Both the position numbers and the translations under genes were made by a program. A stretch of 47,429 nucleotides of DNA from JBEKZQ01 sp049509675 (lineage in GTDB: Bacteria > Planctomycetota > Planctomycetia > Pirellulales > Thermoguttaceae): contig JBEKZQ010000001.1 in assembly GCA_049509675.1 (NCBI GenBank), positions 1 through 47,429 on the forward strand. Reading direction: 5' to 3'. Shown piece by piece: positions 8,174 through 16,249 of the stretch. The first letter of the stretch is position 1, and the number at the start of each line of letters is the position of its first letter. The notes below the pieces were generated by a model. The model did not search any database and was not told the DNA's origin. It saw nothing but the letters and a program-made list of their open reading frames with translations.

Positions 8174-8869
8174 CTAGCCGTCGGCCTGCGCGCCCACCTC
8201 CTGGCCCAGGCGGTTGAGAAACTCCCGGGCCTGCTGATAATCTTCCGTGGCCAGGCCACCCTGGCCCGTTCGCCACTGGAGAATGGCCTTCATGTCCTCG
8301 ACGGCCTTGGCCATGTTGCGGTAGTCGTTGGTCGTGGGGGTGCTCAAGCCGGGCGGCGAACGGCGATAGGGGGCCTCGACTTCCGCGCGCGAGGAGGCGA
8401 ATTCCCGCTCCTGGAGCGTGGGCGGCCACTGGATGATGTCGGTGGCCACTGTCGGGCGAGGGGCGATCAACCCCAAGCTGCCTGCCGCCGGCGCCGTGCC
8501 GAAACCGACCGCCACCGGCACCGCACTGGACGGGCGCGCCTGCTGCTGGGCCATCTGCTGTTGCTGTACCTGCCGCCACCAGTTGGTGTCCGCTTGCCGC
8601 TGATCGAGAATGGCGCTGGAGCGCTCCTGGGCCTGATTCATCGCCGTGCTGCGTATGCCGCTTTGCACCACGAGGTTCTGCCCCATGGCGGCTTCCTGAC
8701 CCAATTGGCGTTCCTGCCCGGCCGCGAGCCGCGATCCATTGTACACGCCGGCAGGATACCCGCCCAAAGCGCCGTATCCGCCATACCCGCGGCCGGGCCA
8801 GAATTGGGCCAAGGCCGGGCTGACGGCGATCAGCCAGCAGACGGCGGCAAGCCCAAGCCTTCTCTTCAT
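8174..8869 (-). CDS. Secreted planctomycete protein, unknown function
   Basis: A 231-residue protein with a clear signal peptide (MKRRLGLAAVCWLIAVSPALA, cleavage before QFW). A Gly/Tyr-rich stretch follows, then a Gln-rich helical segment (QVQQQQMAQQQ) and a C-terminal region ending DYQQAREFLNRLGQEVGAQ. The layout resembles the protein encoded at 11518-12204: signal, Gly-rich linker, a helix with many Gln/Asn, and a tail with DY-x5-FL-x2-L. The two may be distant paralogs. It starts two bases after the stop of the HdeD-like gene, so cotranslation is likely. I do not recognise a function. Confidence 0.7.
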   Translation of the reverse strand: MKRRLGLAAVCWLIAVSPALAQFWPGRGYGGYGALGGYPAGVYNGSRLAAGQERQLGQEAAMGQNLVVQSGIRSTAMNQAQERSSAILDQRQADTNWWRQVQQQQMAQQQARPSSAVPVAVGFGTAPAAGSLGLIAPRPTVATDIIQWPPTLQEREFASSRAEVEAPYRRSPPGLSTPTTNDYRNMAKAVEDMKAILQWRTGQGGLATEDYQQAREFLNRLGQEVGAQADG

Positions 8870-8871
8870 CG

Positions 8872-9462
8872 CTAAGCCTCCACGCGAAGGTTCTTGAGCT
8901 CCAGCGCGAGCATGATCCACGTCCAGCCGTTAAAGAGCATCTCCAGCCCAACCAGCAATCCGATCACCCACGGGGCATCGATAGGCAGATGCCGGTAGAT
9001 GATCAGGCCGACCAGGAACGTGATCACGCCGTTGAGCAAGGCCCAGCCCCATTGCGGGAAGCGGACCAGCAGCGCGGCCAACACGCGGAATGCGCCCATG
9101 ACCATGAAGGAGACGGCAACGAACACGGTCAGCAGCAGGATGGAAGGCAGCAGCCGGTCACTGACCACGAAGCCGGCCGCCAGATAGAGGATTCCCACGA
9201 GCAACTGGATGAGAGTCCCGCTCCACTTGCCCACCCAAAAGGAGCCGATGATCGTGACCACGCCGGCGATCATGAGGACCGCGGCCAACACGGCGACGGC
9301 GGCGACGGAGGCGACGAAGGGGAAGACAATCGCGATGGTGCCGCCCAGGACCAGGAGCAGCCCGAGCAGCAACAGCCATCCCCAATGCGTCCGCAGGTGG
9401 TGCAACTCGTGCCGGACCACCACTTGCACTGCCGCGCCGTTGGTTTCTGTCGTAGCGTTCAT
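8872..9462 (-). CDS. HdeD-like membrane protein (DUF308)
   Basis: A 196-residue integral membrane protein with six hydrophobic helices after a short cytosolic N-terminus (MNATTETNGAAVQVVVRHEL). The repeats LLLLGLLLVLGGTIAIVFPF and VLAAVLMIAGVVTIIGSFW fit the HdeD/DUF308 family, associated with acid resistance in enterobacteria but of uncertain function elsewhere. AAGGA precedes the ATG at 9462. It is first of a closely spaced pair with the secreted protein downstream. Confidence 0.82.
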   Translation of the reverse strand: MNATTETNGAAVQVVVRHELHHLRTHWGWLLLLGLLLVLGGTIAIVFPFVASVAAVAVLAAVLMIAGVVTIIGSFWVGKWSGTLIQLLVGILYLAAGFVVSDRLLPSILLLTVFVAVSFMVMGAFRVLAALLVRFPQWGWALLNGVITFLVGLIIYRHLPIDAPWVIGLLVGLEMLFNGWTWIMLALELKNLRVEA

Positions 9463-9525
9463 GGCGTTCGTCCTTTCGAACTGGAGTTCGGGTTCGCAAA
9501 ACAATAACTTGGCCAGTCGCCCGTA

Positions 9526-9546
9526 GGACGGATTGGCAATCCGTCT
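9526..9546. repeat. Palindromic REP-like repeat
   Basis: A copy of the GGACGGATTG / CAATCCGTCC palindrome with one mismatch at the last base. It lies between the HEAT-repeat gene and the HdeD-like gene, both on the minus strand, and could fold as an intergenic hairpin in a shared transcript. Confidence 0.85.
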
Positions 9547-9571
9547 TACGATGACTGATCAACTTATCCTC

Positions 9572-11455
9572 TTACGGTTTCTTAGTGATGTGACATTGCG
9601 TTTCCAGCACCCAGCCGGTTTTCGGTTTGCCGTCGACGGTGGCCTGGACGGCGACCCAGGGCGGGCGACGTTCCAGCACGCGGAGTTCGGTGCCCTTGGG
9701 GAACTGCGCCACGACCGTATCGCCCACGCGCATGGCAATCGTTTGCTCGACGACCACCGCGATTTCGTAAGCGGCCGCCGCAGACTGCGCCGCCGACGGC
9801 TCGACGGCCGCCAGGGCCTTGGCGGCCGCTTCGCGAACGTCTTGGTCCTCATCGGACGACAGTTTCTTTAGCGCGACGGCGGCCGCTTTCGCCCGCAACC
9901 CCAGGCTGCCCAGGGCCTCGGCCGCAGAGAGGCGCGCCGCCGGCAGCGGCAGAGCCAGCCCCTCGATCAGGACCGGAACCGCTCGTGCCGCAACGTCGGC
10001 TTTGCCGGCGTCGATGCGCAGCAGGGCCCAAGCGCTCACCAGGGCCAGGTAATGGTCGGAACTCTTCAGTTGATCGAGCAGTGCCTGTTCGGCGGGCGCG
10101 GCATCCGGGCCGATCTTTCCCAGCGCATAGGTGATCGCGGTGAAATTCAAGTTCTCGTCTTCACCTTGCGTAAGCGCCTTGAGCAAGACGGGCACGGCGT
10201 CCTTCGCGCCCGGCCCGATGTCGCCCAGGGCCACGATCGCTTCATGCGCCACGCGATCGTTCTTGTCGTTGACCAGCTTCGCCAGGGCCTGGGCGGCGGG
10301 CGCCGCGGGCGGGCCGATCTGGCCCAAAATATAGACGATCTGGGAGCGAAACTTCTCGTGTTTCAACTGGTCGATCAAGCGGGGCACCGCCGCGGCGCCC
10401 AGCGACGCCAGGGCATCCAAGGCGTGCTGGACCGTCGTTTCGTCGGCATCGGCCAGCGCCTTCTCCCAGAGGGGAGCGGTGATTTCCGGCGCAGGCGGCA
10501 GGGCCGCCAAGGCCCGGGCCGCGGCCACGCGCACGAACGGGTCCTGGTCCTTCAACCGAGCGATCAGTTGCTCCGTGACTTGGCCGCGGAGATCCTTATC
10601 TTCCGGGTGGACCCGGGCCAGGGCCCAAAGACTGGTGGTGCTCAACATCCGGTTGTCGCTCTTGGCGTTGGTGCGGATGGTTGCCTCGGCACTGCCGGGG
10701 ATCTGGCCGATCTGGCCCAGGGCGAAGGTGGCGGCCGTCCGCACGTGCTCATCGTCCAGCAGCGCGGCGATCTGCGCCGCAGCGGGATCCGCGGCCGAAC
10801 CGATGGCCCCCAAGGCCAGCACGGCCTCCCGCCGGATCTCCGGCTGCGGATCCTTGAGTTTCTGGACCAGGGCCGGCACGGCGTCCTTGGCGGCGGGCCC
10901 GATGTCGCGCAACGCGAGGCAGGCCCAATAGGCCGCCTTCTCGTGGTTCAGGGCTTCAATCAGCCCGGGGACCGCCTTCTGACCGACCTCGGCAATGGCC
11001 TGCAAAACGCGCATCCGCACACCGGGATCGGCATCTTCCAGAAGTTTGACGCACAGCGGCACCGTCACCTGCGGACCGGGGTGAATGGCCACGACGGCCT
11101 GCACGGCGTGCCGGCGGACCGCCTCGTCGGGGTCCTTCACCAACTCCACCAGGGCCGGCACCGCCGACTTGGCCGCAGCGCCGATCGCGCCCAGCGACCG
11201 GGCCGCATGGGCCCGCACCGTGGCCCGCGCGTCTTTCAACAGTTCCGTCAGCGGCGCAACGGCCGCGGCCCCCTGGCCGCCCAGTGCGCCCAACTGGTCG
11301 ATGGCCCGCAACTGCACGGGCGAATCCGTAGACTTCAAGTCGCCAAACAGGCCCGCCACTGGAACAGTGACCGGAGCTTCGCCCGCCTGGAGCAGGCCGT
11401 TGAGCATCAGGCATCCCCACAGCGTGCAAATCGAGATCACTCCTGCTATATGCAT
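9572..11455 (-). CDS. Exported HEAT-repeat protein with C-terminal SH3-like domain
   Basis: A 627-residue protein. Residues 1-27 (MHIAGVISICTLWGCLMLNG) are a signal peptide. From about 35 to 555 it is a chain of about 30-residue HEAT/PBS-lyase-like repeats, each built on a pattern such as AVPALVELVKDPDEAVRRHA with a conserved LG or IG pair in the turn. The last 60 residues (MRVGDTVVAQFPKGTELRVL, then WVLETQCHI) look like a bacterial SH3 domain. It is likely a periplasmic or surface scaffold binding proteins or wall polymers. The frame stays open upstream to 11515, but the ATG at 11455 is preferred because it begins the signal peptide. Confidence 0.85.
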   Translation of the reverse strand: MHIAGVISICTLWGCLMLNGLLQAGEAPVTVPVAGLFGDLKSTDSPVQLRAIDQLGALGGQGAAAVAPLTELLKDARATVRAHAARSLGAIGAAAKSAVPALVELVKDPDEAVRRHAVQAVVAIHPGPQVTVPLCVKLLEDADPGVRMRVLQAIAEVGQKAVPGLIEALNHEKAAYWACLALRDIGPAAKDAVPALVQKLKDPQPEIRREAVLALGAIGSAADPAAAQIAALLDDEHVRTAATFALGQIGQIPGSAEATIRTNAKSDNRMLSTTSLWALARVHPEDKDLRGQVTEQLIARLKDQDPFVRVAAARALAALPPAPEITAPLWEKALADADETTVQHALDALASLGAAAVPRLIDQLKHEKFRSQIVYILGQIGPPAAPAAQALAKLVNDKNDRVAHEAIVALGDIGPGAKDAVPVLLKALTQGEDENLNFTAITYALGKIGPDAAPAEQALLDQLKSSDHYLALVSAWALLRIDAGKADVAARAVPVLIEGLALPLPAARLSAAEALGSLGLRAKAAAVALKKLSSDEDQDVREAAAKALAAVEPSAAQSAAAAYEIAVVVEQTIAMRVGDTVVAQFPKGTELRVLERRPPWVAVQATVDGKPKTGWVLETQCHITKKP

Positions 11456-11517
11456 GGATCGCACTCCTTTTGAATCACAAATCTGAAATCTCAAGTCTCG
11501 AATTTGAAAAAGCACGG

Positions 11518-12204
11518 TTACAGGTAGCCTTTGTACGCGGTGTAAGCCAGGCCTCGCAGGAAAGTGCGCGAAGCGACGTAGTCCGAGGTCGGCATCTGCC
11601 GGATTTGCGCCTTCATCTCGGAGAACATGTTTTCCACAGTTTGGCGAACCTTGAGTTGATCGCTGTAGGACAGACCGCCGTAGCGGGCCAACGTGGCGAA
11701 TAGCTGGTCCACAACGCCGCGCTCCGTCTCAAACACGTCTTGCTGTAACGCGGCGGGCCAGTCCAAACGGCCGCTGACAGGATCCATCTGACTGGTGTTG
11801 AGCGGCTTGGGCATGCCGTCGTGCTGGATGCGGGCGATCTGTTCCGGGGTGGACCGGGGTCCGCGCTCCGCCTCGCGCGCCTTGCGATTGGTGGCCCGCA
11901 TGTCGAAGTACGTGTTGGTCCACAGTTGCCGGTTCTCGATCTCGTTGCGTTGGGCCTGGGTCATGTTGATGGCGGCAGCCGAGGTGGACAGATTGTATTG
12001 TCCCGCCGCGCTAATCACCTGCGACATGCCTTGCATCGCCGAACCGGCTGCGGTGGATGCCCCGGTATTCCCCCCCCAGCCGCCGCCGCCATAGACGTTG
12101 GTCGTGGGAGCGGGCACGGCGGGTTGATACGGCGGCGGACTGCTCTGGGCCAATGCCATGAGCGGAATTGCGAACGCAAGCGTGAAGATCCACGTACGAT
12201 TCAT
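11518..12204 (-). CDS. Secreted protein, unknown function
   Basis: A 228-residue protein with a signal peptide (MNRTWIFTLAFAIPLMALAQ), a Pro/Gly-rich linker, then a helical region (NEIENRQLWTNTYFDMRATN, then AREAERGPRSTPEQIARI) and a C-terminal helical part (DYVASRTFLRGLAYTAYKGY). A strong TAGGAGGG stands about seven bases upstream of the ATG at 12204. The general plan is like that of the protein encoded at 8174-8869. No catalytic motif or known domain is visible, so a structural or surface role is only a guess. Confidence 0.7.
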   Translation of the reverse strand: MNRTWIFTLAFAIPLMALAQSSPPPYQPAVPAPTTNVYGGGGWGGNTGASTAAGSAMQGMSQVISAAGQYNLSTSAAAINMTQAQRNEIENRQLWTNTYFDMRATNRKAREAERGPRSTPEQIARIQHDGMPKPLNTSQMDPVSGRLDWPAALQQDVFETERGVVDQLFATLARYGGLSYSDQLKVRQTVENMFSEMKAQIRQMPTSDYVASRTFLRGLAYTAYKGYL

Positions 12205-12355
12205 AGACTTCCCTCCTATAAGAACTATAACATGTTAGCCAAATGATCCAGTGCGCCCCCGTCTTTGACTGCTTTCTCTCTCGGGCTTTCGGGTTCTCGT
12301 GATTCGTTTCCTCGCCGTGAGGACTCCGAAGCCAATTTTATCGCAACAGCCTCAG

Positions 12356-12533
12356 CCCGGATTATTCATGAATTGTAGGGTGGCGTCGAGCAAACCGTGG
12401 TTCTGGTGGGTCTTCGGTCGCTTATCAACTTACCGCTTCGTGACACAGTTCTGCGCAACGGTTGTTCGGTTTGCCAGACCCACCATAGGCTTGCGCGACC
12501 TAGCGTTTCATCCCATTACATGAATAATCCGGG
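12356..12533. repeat. MITE-like 178-base element with 15-base inverted ends
   Basis: Perfect 15-base terminal inverted repeats, CCCGGATTATTCATG (12356-12370) and CATGAATAATCCGGG (12519-12533), enclose about 148 bases with no credible gene. Secondary inverted segments are present inside (TGGTGGGTC against GACCCACCA). No transposase is nearby. It lies in the 711-base gene-free stretch between the secreted protein gene and the RND permease gene. Confidence 0.6.
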
Positions 12534-12540
12534 TCAGAAC

Positions 12541-12720
12541 CTCAGATCGGACACTTGTTCTTGGGGTAGTTTCCGCGCCCGCCGACCCGGCGGCGTGTGG
12601 GACGATCCCCCGACGCACTACATTAGCACAGGTGTGTCAGATTGTCCATCGGCCGGGGCCGTCAGGAGAACTGCAAGGTCGGGGAAGGGAAGTCTGCCGA
12701 CGGCAGCCCGTTCGGCAAAC
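12541..12720. other. Intergenic stretch without a recognised gene
   Basis: Part of the gene-free interval 12205-12915. Apart from AGGAGAACTGCAAGGTC at 12664-12680, which recurs in near-identical form around 38158 and 38257, I see no gene, RNA or promoter here. Short open frames on both strands have no family resemblance and no ribosome site. Confidence 0.4.
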
Positions 12721-12860
12721 TAGTGGTCTGTCCAACTCGAGTTTACGGGTGCCACGGTTGGCTTGTCCAACCGTGTTTCCAGCACTGCTGGGCAAGCCGG
12801 GCACCGACCGGAGGTTGGTCGTGGCACCCAACCGGTAATGTCGAAAGGGACAGACCACTA
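12721..12860. repeat. Nested repeat element with 13-base inverted ends
   Basis: Perfect 13-base ends, TAGTGGTCTGTCC (12721-12733) and GGACAGACCACTA (12848-12860), enclose a second palindrome, CACGGTTGG / CCAACCGTG (12753-12775), followed by a stretch resembling the sequence found in frame inside the amidotransferase gene at 29331-29384. It appears to be one repeat inserted in another. Confidence 0.65.
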
Positions 12861-12865
12861 GGCGC

Positions 12866-12912
12866 GACGCGCCAGCGAGGGAGAATCGCCGCAAATCCCT
12901 CGCTGGCGCGTC
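12866..12912. repeat. Inverted repeat after the RND permease gene
   Basis: Perfect 17-base arms, GACGCGCCAGCGAGGGA (12866-12882) and its reverse complement (12896-12912), lie four bases beyond the stop codon of the minus-strand permease gene. The element is of the same type as the one at 6353-6407. By position it could terminate or stabilise the efflux transcript. Confidence 0.75.
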
Positions 12913-12915
12913 GGG

Positions 12916-15900
12916 CTAGTGTCGCGCATCGCAACTTTGCAGCTCTCCTGCCGGGGCCTCGGGCGCCGGATCGCCGGGCCGACCCCGATCGACCAGGGCC
13001 TGGAGCACGAGGTAAAACACGGGGGTCAGGAAGATTCCGAAGAAGGTAACGCCCAACATGCCGCTGAAGACGGCGGTGCCCAGCGTCTGCCGCATTTCCG
13101 CCCCGGCCCCGCTGGCGAGCATCAAGGGAACGACGCCCAAAATGAACGCGAAGGAGGTCATCAGGATCGGTCGCAGGCGGAGCCGGGCGGCCTGCACTGC
13201 GGCGTCGAAGCGCTGCGATCCATGCTCATGCTGCTGCTTGGCGAACTCCACGATCAGCACCGCATTCTTGCAGGCCAGGCCGGCCAATACCACGAACCCG
13301 ATCTGCGTAAAGACGTTATTGTCCATGTGACGGAGCCACACGCCGCCTAGCGCGCAGAGCAGGCTCATGGGCACGATCAGGATGATGGCCAGCGGCAAGG
13401 CCCAACTCTCGTATTCCGCCGAGTGCGTGAGAAAGACGAAGAGGATGCACAGGGGGAAGATCAACAAAGCCGTGTTGCCGGCCTTGTCTTCCTGGTAGCT
13501 CAGCTCGGTCCACTCGACGTCCATCGAGGCCGGCAACTCGCGGCCCGCCAGGGCGGCCATGGTCTGCATCGCCTGCGCGGAGCTGATGTCCGGGCTCCAC
13601 GCGCCGTTCAGCGCCGCGGCGCTGAACGTGTTGTAACGGTTCACCAGCAACGGCCCGCTGGAGTCGCGCACGCTCGCCAGGGTGCTGAGCGGGACCATGT
13701 CGCCCCGGGCGTTGCGCACGGCGAGTTTTTCCAGGTCCTGCCCACGGAGGCGGAAGCGGGCGTCGGCCTGCAGATTGACTTGCCAGGTGCGGCCGAACTG
13801 GTTGAAGTCGTTGACATAGAATCCGCCCAGGCAGACTTGCAGCGTATTGAAGACGTCGCTGAGCGCCACGCCCATGGTCTTGCACTTCGTGCGGTCCACG
13901 TCCAGGTACAATTGCGGCGTGTTGGCGCGGAACATGCTGAAGCAGCCCACGATGCCCGGCCGGCGGTTGCCTTTCTCGGCCAGGTTCTCCACCTGGCCCT
14001 GCAAGGCGTCCAGTCCGTTGTCGCCCAGATCCTCGACCATGAGTTTGAAGCCGCCGGCGTTTCCCAGGCCGTCGACCGGGGGTGCGCCGAAGACGCCCAC
14101 CCGGGCTTCCTCTATTTCGGCGAAAAGCTGCCGCCGCAAGCGGTCGGCGATTGCTTCGGCCCCCAGCCCATCGCCGTGCCGGTCGTGGAACGGGTCGAGG
14201 ATCACGAACATCGAGCCGAAATTCGAGCCGTTGGCCCCCAGCAGGAACGACTGCCCGGAGATGACGATGCGGTGGGCCACGCCCTTGGTCTCCTTCACGA
14301 TCTCGTCGATTTGCGTCATCACGTTCTGGGTTCGTTCCAGCGAGGCGGAATCGGGCAACTGCGCCGAGACGACCAGGTATCCCTTGTCCTGTTCCGGCAC
14401 GAAGCCGGTGGGCACGGTGCGGAAACCGAAATAGGTCAGCCCCAGCAGCCCGGCGTAGAGCAAGAGGGTCAGGGCCGCGCCGCGCAGGCACAGCCGCACG
14501 AGCCGCTCATAGACCGACGTGCCGCGTGCCAGCAGGCCGTTGAAGCCGCGGAAGAGCCAGCCGAACAGGGCGTCCAGCAAGCGCGTGAGCCAGTCGTTCT
14601 GCGCGCCGTGCGGTTTGAGCAGGATGGCCGCCAGGGCCGGGCTCAAGGTGAGCGAATTGAAGGCCGAAATCAGCGTGGAGGTGGCGATCGTCAGGGCGAA
14701 TTGCCGGTAGAACTGGCCGGAGATGCCGGGCATGAAGGCGGTGGGGATGAATACGGCGCTGAGGCCGAAGGCGATGGCGATCACCGCCACGGTGACTTCT
14801 TCCATCGACTTGTAGGCCGCTTCCCGCGGCGGCAGGCCGTGCTCGATCCAGCGCTCCACGTTCTCCACGACCACGATGGCGTCGTCCACCACCACGCCGA
14901 TCGCCAGCACCAGTCCCAGGAGCGAGATGTTGTTGAGGCTGAAACCCAACAGCCACATGACGCTGAAGGTGCCGACGAGGGAAACGGGCACGGCCACCAG
15001 CGGAATGAGCGTGGAACGCCAGTTCTGCAGGAACAGCAACACGACCAAGGCCACCAGGACGATGGCCTCGAAGAGGGCCTTGTAGACCTCGCGGATCGAC
15101 TCCGTGATGAACGGCGTGGTATCGTAGACCACGGTGTAATCCAGGCCCTGGGGAAATCGCAGCTTGAGATCTTCCATGGCGGCGCGGACCCGCGCCGCCG
15201 TGGCCACGGCGTTGGAACCGGGAAGCTGGAAGATGGCCAGTCCCACGGTCGGCTTGCCGTCGAGCGTGCAAGTCTGGTCTTCGCTCTTGGCGCCCAGCTT
15301 GATGTCGGCGACATCGCGGAGCCGCGTGGCTTGCCCCTGGGGGCCGGTCTTGACGATGATGTCGCCGAACTCCTCGGGCTGGGTGAGCCGGCCCAGCGTG
15401 GTCATGGTGTACTGAAAGCCCTGGCCGCGCGGCACGGGCGGCTGGCCGATCTGGCCCGCCGCCACCTGCACGTTTTGCTCGTGCAGGGCGGCCACCACGT
15501 CGCCGCTGGCGAGGTTCCGCGCCTTGAGCTTGTCGGCGTCCAGCCACACGCGCATGCTATAGTCCTGCTGGCCCAGAAAGGTGACGTCGCCCACCCCCTC
15601 CAATCGCGCCAGTTTGTCCTTGACGTAGATCGTCGCATAGTTGCTCAGATAAAGCTGGTCGTACCGTTCGTCGGGCGAGAGCAGATTGACGACCAGCATG
15701 ATGTTGGGCGACTTCTTCTTCGTCGTCACGCCCGTCTGTTTGACCACGTCGGGCAAGGTCGGCAGGGCCAGCGACACGCGGTTCTGCACCAGCACCTGGG
15801 CCATGTCCAGGTTGGTGCCCAGGCTGAACGTGACGGTCAGGTCGTACGCGCCGTCGTTGGTGCATTGCGACGACATGTAGAGCATGTTTTCCACGCCGTT

Positions 15901-16110
15901 GACCTGCTGCTCGATGGGCGCCGCCACGGTGTCGGCAACCACCTTGGCACTGGCCCCGGAGTAGACGCAGGCGACCTGCACGGTAGGCGGCGCGATCTCC
16001 GGGTACTGCGCGATCGGCAACACGAACAGGGCCACCAGGCCGGCGATCGTCAGCACGATCGAGAGCACGGCGGCGAAGATCGGGCGGTCGATGAAGAATC
16101 GTGAGAACAT
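12916..16110 (-). CDS. RND multidrug efflux permease, HAE1 type
   Basis: A 1064-residue inner-membrane proton antiporter of the AcrB/MexB class, close to the usual 1030-1060 residues. It opens MFSRFFIDRPIFAAVLSIVL, and the Pro-x-x-Pro region IAQYPEIAPPTVQV follows. The proton-relay pair is in GVVVDDAIVVVENVERW, and the relay Lys in GLACKNAVLIVEFAKQ. Two large periplasmic loops lie between the expected membrane segments. It follows the adaptor gene, with 117 bases of repeat-rich sequence between them, and probably shares its operon. No TolC-type outer-membrane gene is in the window. Substrates cannot be inferred. Confidence 0.93.
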   Translation of the reverse strand: MFSRFFIDRPIFAAVLSIVLTIAGLVALFVLPIAQYPEIAPPTVQVACVYSGASAKVVADTVAAPIEQQVNGVENMLYMSSQCTNDGAYDLTVTFSLGTNLDMAQVLVQNRVSLALPTLPDVVKQTGVTTKKKSPNIMLVVNLLSPDERYDQLYLSNYATIYVKDKLARLEGVGDVTFLGQQDYSMRVWLDADKLKARNLASGDVVAALHEQNVQVAAGQIGQPPVPRGQGFQYTMTTLGRLTQPEEFGDIIVKTGPQGQATRLRDVADIKLGAKSEDQTCTLDGKPTVGLAIFQLPGSNAVATAARVRAAMEDLKLRFPQGLDYTVVYDTTPFITESIREVYKALFEAIVLVALVVLLFLQNWRSTLIPLVAVPVSLVGTFSVMWLLGFSLNNISLLGLVLAIGVVVDDAIVVVENVERWIEHGLPPREAAYKSMEEVTVAVIAIAFGLSAVFIPTAFMPGISGQFYRQFALTIATSTLISAFNSLTLSPALAAILLKPHGAQNDWLTRLLDALFGWLFRGFNGLLARGTSVYERLVRLCLRGAALTLLLYAGLLGLTYFGFRTVPTGFVPEQDKGYLVVSAQLPDSASLERTQNVMTQIDEIVKETKGVAHRIVISGQSFLLGANGSNFGSMFVILDPFHDRHGDGLGAEAIADRLRRQLFAEIEEARVGVFGAPPVDGLGNAGGFKLMVEDLGDNGLDALQGQVENLAEKGNRRPGIVGCFSMFRANTPQLYLDVDRTKCKTMGVALSDVFNTLQVCLGGFYVNDFNQFGRTWQVNLQADARFRLRGQDLEKLAVRNARGDMVPLSTLASVRDSSGPLLVNRYNTFSAAALNGAWSPDISSAQAMQTMAALAGRELPASMDVEWTELSYQEDKAGNTALLIFPLCILFVFLTHSAEYESWALPLAIILIVPMSLLCALGGVWLRHMDNNVFTQIGFVVLAGLACKNAVLIVEFAKQQHEHGSQRFDAAVQAARLRLRPILMTSFAFILGVVPLMLASGAGAEMRQTLGTAVFSGMLGVTFFGIFLTPVFYLVLQALVDRGRPGDPAPEAPAGELQSCDARH

Positions 16111-16124
16111 GGCGGCGGAAGAAG

Positions 16125-16249
16125 TTAGAAGTTAGAAGTTAGGAGTTAGAAAGAAGTCAGAAGCTCGTTGGGGAGTTTGGGCTGGGGGTGCGGGGGCGAT
16201 GCAACATTCTAACTCCTAACTTCTTCCCTAATCCCTAATCCCTAATCCC
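16125..16249. repeat. Heptamer repeats and inverted repeat between efflux genes
   Basis: Four TTAGAAG/TTAGGAG units (16125-16152), a 17-base perfect inverted repeat (16135-16151 against 16207-16223), and three CCTAATC-type heptamers to 16249 fill the gap between the adaptor and permease genes. The last units overlap the 3' end of the adaptor gene. The same heptamer is greatly expanded at 35201-35333. Confidence 0.75.

Noticed and set aside
13423..16104. An 893-codon open frame on the plus strand
   Set aside because: It is antisense to the RND permease, with no recognisable domain.
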